Shown here: positions 59,338 to 64,000 of the stretch, piece after piece
How the letters are laid out: every line of letters starts with the position of its first letter
Numbering within the stretch: position 1 is the first letter of the stretch
DNA from: Pandoraea nosoerga
Lineage (GTDB): Bacteria > Pseudomonadota > Gammaproteobacteria > Burkholderiales > Burkholderiaceae
Direction: 5' to 3'
Length of the DNA: 64,000 nt
Assembly (NCBI RefSeq): GCF_902459585.1
Contig: NZ_CABPSC010000002.1
Span: forward strand, 372,001-436,000
The notes under the pieces: generated by a model
Database searches by the model: none
Told to the model about the DNA's origin: nothing
Seen by the model: the letters and a program-made list of their open reading frames with translations, nothing else
Program-made: the position numbers and the translations under genes

Positions 59338-60876
59338 GTGTCATCCCCACAAACCACTGACGATCCGGGCAGGCATCGGGCGCTCGTCAGCGTATCCGTC
59401 ATGCTGGCGACCGTGCTTCAGACGCTCGACAGCACCATCGCCAACGTTGCGCTGCCGCACATGCAGGGCAGCCTGTCGGCCTCGCAGGACTCGATTACCT
59501 GGGTGCTGACGTCCTATATCGTGGCCGCGGCCATTGCCACGCCGCTCACCGGCACCCTGTGCGCGCGCTTTGGACGGCGGCGCGTCTTTCTGTGGTCGGT
59601 CGCCGGCTTCACCATCGCCTCGGCGCTGTGCGGCATGGCGCAGTCGCTCTCGGAGATCGTCGCGGCCCGGCTGCTGCAAGGCATTTGCGGCGCCGCCCTC
59701 GTGCCGCTCTCGCAGGCGACGATGCTCGACATCAATCCACCGCACAAGCACGGCTCGGCAATGGCGGTGTTCGGCATGGGCGTGATGGTTGGCCCGATTC
59801 TCGGCCCGTCGCTCGGCGGCTGGCTCACGGACAGCTACAACTGGCGTTGGGTCTTCTACATCAACCTGCCGATCGGGCTCATCGCGTTCCTCGGAATTGC
59901 CGCCTACCTGAAGGAGCCGCCCGAGCAAAAAGCGGGCAAATTCGACACGCTCGGGTTCGTTACGCTAAGCCTCGCCATCGGCCTGCTGCAGTTGCTGCTC
60001 GATCGCGGCGAGCAGCAGGACTGGCTGAACTCGACGGAAATCTGGCTGGAAATGCTCGGAGCCATCGTCTGCTTCGCCTATTTCGTGGTCCATACGTGGA
60101 CGGCCGGCGAGCACTCGTTCTTCAATCGCGCCCTGCTACGGGACCGAAACTTCAACACGGGCGTGGTCTACATCTTCGTGGTCGGCATCATCCTGTATGC
60201 CACGCGCGCCCTGCTCCCTCCCATGCTTCAAAGCCTGTTCGGCTATCCCGCGATCCTGACGGGCCTCGTGACAGCGCCTTCGGGCGCGGGAACGATGGCG
60301 GCGATGCTGGTCGTGGGGCGCCTCGTGGGCAGGGTCGACGTGCGCTATCTGCTCGGCTTCGGCTTCGCGTTGACCGCGTACTCGCTCTATCTGATGGCTG
60401 GCTACTCGTTGACGCTGAGCCCGTCGGACATCGTCTGGCCTGGCGTGATCCAGGGCTTCGGACTGGGCTTCGTCTTCGTGCCGCTCACCACGGTGACGTT
60501 CGCGACACTGCCCGGCACGCTGCGCGCGGACGGGGCGGCAATCTACAGCCTGTCGCGCAACATTGGCAGCAGCATCGGCATTTCGGTCGTGCAGACGCTG
60601 CTCACGCAAAACATGCAGGTCAATCACGCGCAGCTCTCGGAGCACATCACGCCGTTCACCCAGGGGCTGGAGAGCTACGCACAGACATATGGCCCGGCCG
60701 CGATCGCCGCGATCAACGCCGAAGTCACCCGGCAGGCGGCGATGATCGCCTATCTGGACGACTTCCGCCTGATGATGGGGCTCACGGTCCTCGTCATGCC
60801 GCTGCTGCTCTTCATTCGCTTGAAAAAGAAAGCGCCCGGCGAAGTCGACGAAATGGTGCACGTGGCGGCCGACTGA
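59338..60876 (+). CDS. DHA2-family MFS multidrug transporter
   Basis: This 512-residue protein starts at GTG 59338 (MSSPQTTDDPGRHRALVSVS) with AGAGG seven bases upstream; no ATG lies between the MarR-type stop and this point in frame. It has about fourteen helices: LQTLDSTIANVALPHMQGSL in helix 1, DSITWVLTSYIVAAAIATPL in helix 2, ARFGRRRVFLWSVAGFTIAS as motif A, and MGVMVGPILGPSLGGWLTDS as motif C. YNWRWVFYINLPIGL also fits EmrB-type exporters. It pumps drugs or toxic lipids out by proton antiport. No HlyD adaptor is next to it, so it either works alone or borrows one. It forms a likely operon with marR. Confidence 0.92.
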   Translation: MSSPQTTDDPGRHRALVSVSVMLATVLQTLDSTIANVALPHMQGSLSASQDSITWVLTSYIVAAAIATPLTGTLCARFGRRRVFLWSVAGFTIASALCGMAQSLSEIVAARLLQGICGAALVPLSQATMLDINPPHKHGSAMAVFGMGVMVGPILGPSLGGWLTDSYNWRWVFYINLPIGLIAFLGIAAYLKEPPEQKAGKFDTLGFVTLSLAIGLLQLLLDRGEQQDWLNSTEIWLEMLGAIVCFAYFVVHTWTAGEHSFFNRALLRDRNFNTGVVYIFVVGIILYATRALLPPMLQSLFGYPAILTGLVTAPSGAGTMAAMLVVGRLVGRVDVRYLLGFGFALTAYSLYLMAGYSLTLSPSDIVWPGVIQGFGLGFVFVPLTTVTFATLPGTLRADGAAIYSLSRNIGSSIGISVVQTLLTQNMQVNHAQLSEHITPFTQGLESYAQTYGPAAIAAINAEVTRQAAMIAYLDDFRLMMGLTVLVMPLLLFIRLKKKAPGEVDEMVHVAAD

Positions 60877-60949
60877 TTCGCCGTCCGGGTTCGGACCGGC
60901 GGCCTGCGGCATGGGCGGGCGAGGCCGCCGTCAGCGCATGCCAATCGTC

Positions 60950-61405
60950 TCATGCCGGGCCACGCGAGCGCGGCGGGCCGGACTTGCGCGGCCGGCGGGG
61001 TCCGCGCGGGCGCGGCTCGATCCCGATGCGCGGGTCGCCCGCCAGGACCAGCGCCACGGCGCGCTGTGCGACCGCCTCGAAAGACGGATCCGACTGCGGC
61101 ACGTACAGCCACTTCCCCAATACCGGATGCGCACGCAGCGCCGGCATCTCCCGGATCAGCGCCGCATGATGCACGTGAGACGTGCATACGAGCAGGCCGT
61201 CCCACGGCGCATCCTTGTCAATCACGGCGAGGCACTGCAAGCCGTTCAGGTACGCCGCGTCGGCGCCGAACATCCGCTTGTGAATGTACGTCTCGTTGCG
61301 CTCGAACGCATCGAAGATCCAGAGAAGCGAATTACGAATGGCGGCAGGCATCGGCGCGAAGGGTTCGGATGTCAAGAGCGCGGCGACTGAAGTCGACGAC
61401 GCCAT
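60950..61405 (-). CDS. Small TfoX/YjbR-like protein of unknown function
   Basis: This 151-residue protein starts MASSTSVAALLTSEPFAPMP at 61405. A conserved core runs over about residues 25-130: SLLWIFDAFERNETYIHKRM, FGADAAYLNGLQCLAVIDKD, APWDGLLVCTSHVHHAALI and LRAHPVLGKWLYVPQSDPSF. The KRMFG start, two sheets and HPVLGKWLY segment resemble TfoX N-terminal/MmcQ-YjbR-like small proteins of unknown function. The C-terminus is very basic (PRPRGPRRPRKSGPPRS), which could bind nucleic acid. It is convergent with the DHA2 transporter and divergent from the autotransporter. Confidence 0.65.
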   Translation of the reverse strand: MASSTSVAALLTSEPFAPMPAAIRNSLLWIFDAFERNETYIHKRMFGADAAYLNGLQCLAVIDKDAPWDGLLVCTSHVHHAALIREMPALRAHPVLGKWLYVPQSDPSFEAVAQRAVALVLAGDPRIGIEPRPRGPRRPRKSGPPRSRGPA

Positions 61406-61515
61406 TCTATGGGCGCAATGTCCGCCGGGCAATTCCGGTATGGCGCCGGGAGTTGTCCCGATATTTCAATCGGCCGGCGTCTGGCGCACGCGTGTCGGGC
61501 CTGCAACGTAAGGAT

Positions 61516-61544
61516 TTGAAAGATTTCGGCAAAACCATTATTTT
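61516..61544 (+). promoter_or_regulatory. Candidate sigma-70 promoter of the autotransporter gene
   Basis: TTGAAA (61516-61521), a 17-base spacer and TATTTT (61539-61544) lie 62-90 bases before the autotransporter start in AT-rich DNA. Confidence 0.5.
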
Positions 61545-61605
61545 TGACGCACTCGGATGCACCCGGCGAACCGCAAACGCCCCCCAAATTCTCTGGGAGT
61601 CCAAC

Positions 61606-64000
61606 ATGCAGACTTCGCGCGTCGATGTTGAGCAGGCCGAATCGCTACGCTGTTCATTGCCCCTCAAGCCGCTGATCGTGGCGCTTTCGCTTTGCGTGAT
61701 CGGTCAAGCACGGGCCGCCTGCGACAACACGGCGCCCGCGAGCGGCACGACCGTGACCTGCACCGGCACCGACGGCGCCGTCGCAGCGCAAGCCGGCAGC
61801 ACGGGCGTGACCGTCAACGTGGCGCCAGGGGCCACCGTCTCCTCGACGCGCAGTTCGCCCAATGCGGCCACTATCTCGGTGGACACGGCGAGCACGATCA
61901 CGAATGCGGGTGCCATCGACCTCACCGGCACGAGCGCCAGCGGCCGCGGCGCCGCCATGCTCGGCGCGAACGACGGGAACACGCTCGTCAACACTTCGAC
62001 AGGGGTCATCACCACGACGGGCGCCTCGAACGACGGCATGGCGAGCAACGGCAACGGCGGCACGCTCGTCAACCACGGCGCCATCACCGTCAGCGGACCG
62101 AACGCCTTCGGCATGACCGCAGCCTGGGGACAGTCGTCGGGGCTGGGGCTGAACAGCGCGTTCACCAACACGGGCACGATCACGGCAAACGGCTCGGGTT
62201 CGCGCGCCATCAGCGTGGTCGGCGGGCAGAGCACGGTGACAAACTCCGGCACCCTCGTCACGACCGGCGGGACGGCGTCGAACCGCTCCTTCACCGTGTT
62301 CATGCAGGGCAACAACAACCAGCTCACCAACAGTGGGTACATCGAGGCGCGCGGCGTGAGCAGCGACGCCGTGGTGTCGAACACCGCGCAAGGCTTCACG
62401 TCGTCCATCGTGAACCAGGCAGGCGGGCAGATCATCAGCCGGCAGGGCTTTGGCGTGCGAACCGTCAACGGCACCATCTCGATCACGAACGCGGGGCTCA
62501 TTCAGAGCGACGCGGGAACGGCCATCGCCATGAATGCGGCGGCGCGCTCGAACACGCTCACGCTGCAAACCGGCTCGCAGATCATCGGCACCGCCGACGG
62601 CGGCGCGAGCGCCGTGAGCCGCCTGATCCTGCAGGGCACCGGCACGGCGAGTAACGCCTTCGTGAACTTCGGCACGCTGCTCGCGCAGGGCGACAACTGG
62701 ACATGGACCGGCAGCGGCAATTTCACGACGGCACAGCTCCAGAGCGGCGTGCTGGACCTGCGCAGCACACTCGGCGGCGCGGCGACCACCGTCGCCTCGG
62801 GCGCCACGCTGACCGGCACGGGCACGCTGGCAGGCAACGTGACCAACGCCGGCACCGTGCACCCCGGGGACGGCGCCGGCAACGGGACATTGACCATTGC
62901 GGGCGGCTACACCGGCCAGAACGGCACGCTGGCCATCGACACGGCGCTCGGCAACGATGCCTCGCGCGTCGCTCCGCTTACCGTGAGCGGCGGCGCCATT
63001 GGCGGCAGTACAACGCTCGTGGTGAACAACCTGAACGGCCTCGGCGCCTTGACCACCGGCAACGGCATTCCGGTCGTCAATGCCGTCGGCGGCGCCACGT
63101 CGGCGGCGTCTGCGCTCACGCTGGGCGGGCCGGTCAGCGCCGGTGCCTACTCGTACTTTCTATACAAGGGCGGCACGACGCCCGACAGCACGCAGAGCTG
63201 GTTCCTGCGCTCGACCGTCCCCGCGGCCACTACCGCCACGGTGCTCGACCCGGCCAGCGGCCAGACGGTCAGCACGGTGCTCACGCCAGTGGCGGCCAGC
63301 GGCAGTCCGGCCGTGGCCGCCGTGGGCGAAGCCCCGGCGCCGATCTATCGCGTCGCCGTTCCCGTGTACTCGGAAATGCCCGAAGTCGCGCGAGCGGCCG
63401 GCTTCGCGCAGATGGGCACGTTCCACGAACGGCAGGGCCAGCAAGGGTTGCTTACCGAAAAAGGGTGGCTCACCAGCGGCTGGGCCCGCGTCTGGGGCCA
63501 GACGGAACAACTGCGCGCGAAGGGCGACGTCTCCCCCCAGTTCGACGGCAACATCGGCGGCGTGCAACTCGGCCACGACCTCTTCGCTCGCCGCACGGAC
63601 GGCGGCCATAGCGACCACGTCGGGATTCTCGGCGGATGGACCCGTGCGTCGGGCGACGTGCAGGGCTTCGCGCTCGGCACGAAAGACATGCACACCGGCT
63701 CGCTCGGTCTAGACATGTACAGCGGCGGGCTGTACTGGACGCATGTGATGCCGGGCGGCGCGTACACCGATGCAGTCTTCCTCGCCTCGAGCCTGCAATA
63801 CGAATCGAGGCCGGTCAATGGCGTGAACCGCAGCACGCATGGCACGGGGCTGGCCGCGTCGCTCGAGACAGGTTGGCCGATCGCACTCACGCCAACGCTC
63901 TCGCTCGAGCCGCAGGCGCAACTCATCTGGCAGCGTCAGTCGCTCAATGATCTGAGCGACGACGTCTCGACCGTCTCGTTCGCCAACACGAATAGCTGGC
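61606..64000 (+). CDS. Autotransporter (type Va), 5' part, cut by window edge
   Basis: An open frame from ATG 61606 (GGGAG upstream) encodes about 798 residues before the right edge. MQTSRVDVEQAESLRCSLPL begins an extended signal peptide, cleaved near QARA (38). The passenger (about 40-510) is a Gly/Thr/Ser/Asn-rich beta-helix with repeats such as ITNAGAIDLTG, LVNTSTGVITTTGASNDG, LVNHGAITVSG and FTNTGTITANG. A passenger-associated repeat follows: LQSGVLDLRSTLGGAATTVA, GTGTLAGNVTNAGTVHPG. A junction region then has YRVAVPVYSEMPEVARAAGF and GTFHERQGQQG, and the start of the outer-membrane beta-barrel has GWARVWGQTEQLR and LEPQAQLIWQRQSL. The barrel's end is outside the window. Adhesin or biofilm roles are typical; no protease triad is seen. 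Confidence 0.93.
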   Translation, partial: MQTSRVDVEQAESLRCSLPLKPLIVALSLCVIGQARAACDNTAPASGTTVTCTGTDGAVAAQAGSTGVTVNVAPGATVSSTRSSPNAATISVDTASTITNAGAIDLTGTSASGRGAAMLGANDGNTLVNTSTGVITTTGASNDGMASNGNGGTLVNHGAITVSGPNAFGMTAAWGQSSGLGLNSAFTNTGTITANGSGSRAISVVGGQSTVTNSGTLVTTGGTASNRSFTVFMQGNNNQLTNSGYIEARGVSSDAVVSNTAQGFTSSIVNQAGGQIISRQGFGVRTVNGTISITNAGLIQSDAGTAIAMNAAARSNTLTLQTGSQIIGTADGGASAVSRLILQGTGTASNAFVNFGTLLAQGDNWTWTGSGNFTTAQLQSGVLDLRSTLGGAATTVASGATLTGTGTLAGNVTNAGTVHPGDGAGNGTLTIAGGYTGQNGTLAIDTALGNDASRVAPLTVSGGAIGGSTTLVVNNLNGLGALTTGNGIPVVNAVGGATSAASALTLGGPVSAGAYSYFLYKGGTTPDSTQSWFLRSTVPAATTATVLDPASGQTVSTVLTPVAASGSPAVAAVGEAPAPIYRVAVPVYSEMPEVARAAGFAQMGTFHERQGQQGLLTEKGWLTSGWARVWGQTEQLRAKGDVSPQFDGNIGGVQLGHDLFARRTDGGHSDHVGILGGWTRASGDVQGFALGTKDMHTGSLGLDMYSGGLYWTHVMPGGAYTDAVFLASSLQYESRPVNGVNRSTHGTGLAASLETGWPIALTPTLSLEPQAQLIWQRQSLNDLSDDVSTVSFANTNSW

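Overview
The window is GC-rich throughout, with long high-GC coding frames, and its families point to a betaproteobacterium of the order Burkholderiales, probably Burkholderiaceae and perhaps Pandoraea or a close relative. The evidence is a high-affinity Liv ABC operon, MHYT and 7TM GGDEF/EAL proteins, a FeeM-type N-acyl amino acid synthase, a KfrA-like protein paired with a tyrosine recombinase, and an encapsulated DypB peroxidase. The genus is inferred from family content only. No rRNA, tRNA, CRISPR array, insertion sequence or replication origin was seen. The window cuts a gene at each end.

Left part (1-24.6 kb). A truncated membrane sensor is followed by a YncE-type beta-propeller, a fatty-acid-hydroxylase-family membrane protein, a coupled DUF4105/lipase-like lipoprotein pair, a sulfite-oxidase-like molybdopterin domain protein and metE. 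Next comes a two-component system of the PmrAB/QseBC type with an ArnT-like lipid A glycosyltransferase. A strong bidirectional terminator separates this from a DyP peroxidase-encapsulin operon. After it lie a secreted protein, an AT-rich spacer with a consensus FNR/Anr box, a DUF2092/proline-rich pair, arfB, a HipBA-like toxin-antitoxin pair behind several palindromes, a DUF2239 gene and an MFS exporter.

Middle (24.6-43.5 kb). Six minus-strand genes (two BON proteins, a PRC-barrel protein, a proline-rich ORF, DUF3309 and ChaB) look like an envelope/osmotic stress cluster ending in a strong terminator. A DUF2252 kinase-like gene and an MscS-type channel form a second unit, with the remnant of a Cache-domain sensor gene beside it. 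An MHYT-GGDEF-EAL gene has been broken by an internal deletion and frameshift. An EmrAB-OMF drug efflux unit lies next to an HxlR regulator; the hxlR and emrA promoters carry matching operator-like sequences at almost the same distance from their start codons. A KfrA-like coiled-coil protein is divergent from a complete tyrosine recombinase, followed by a nitronate monooxygenase.

Right part (43.5-64 kb). A Liv branched-chain amino acid operon contains a fused LivM-LivG and a hairpin between livK and livH. Then come an FtsK translocase with a very long Ala/Pro-rich linker, an LPS-core-type protein, a 7TM GGDEF-EAL protein, a FeeM-type synthase, a MarR/DHA2-efflux pair with a 32-bp palindrome, a small TfoX/YjbR-like protein and the first ~800 residues of an autotransporter. 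Short tandem repeats of 9-15 bp occur at many gene boundaries across the window.
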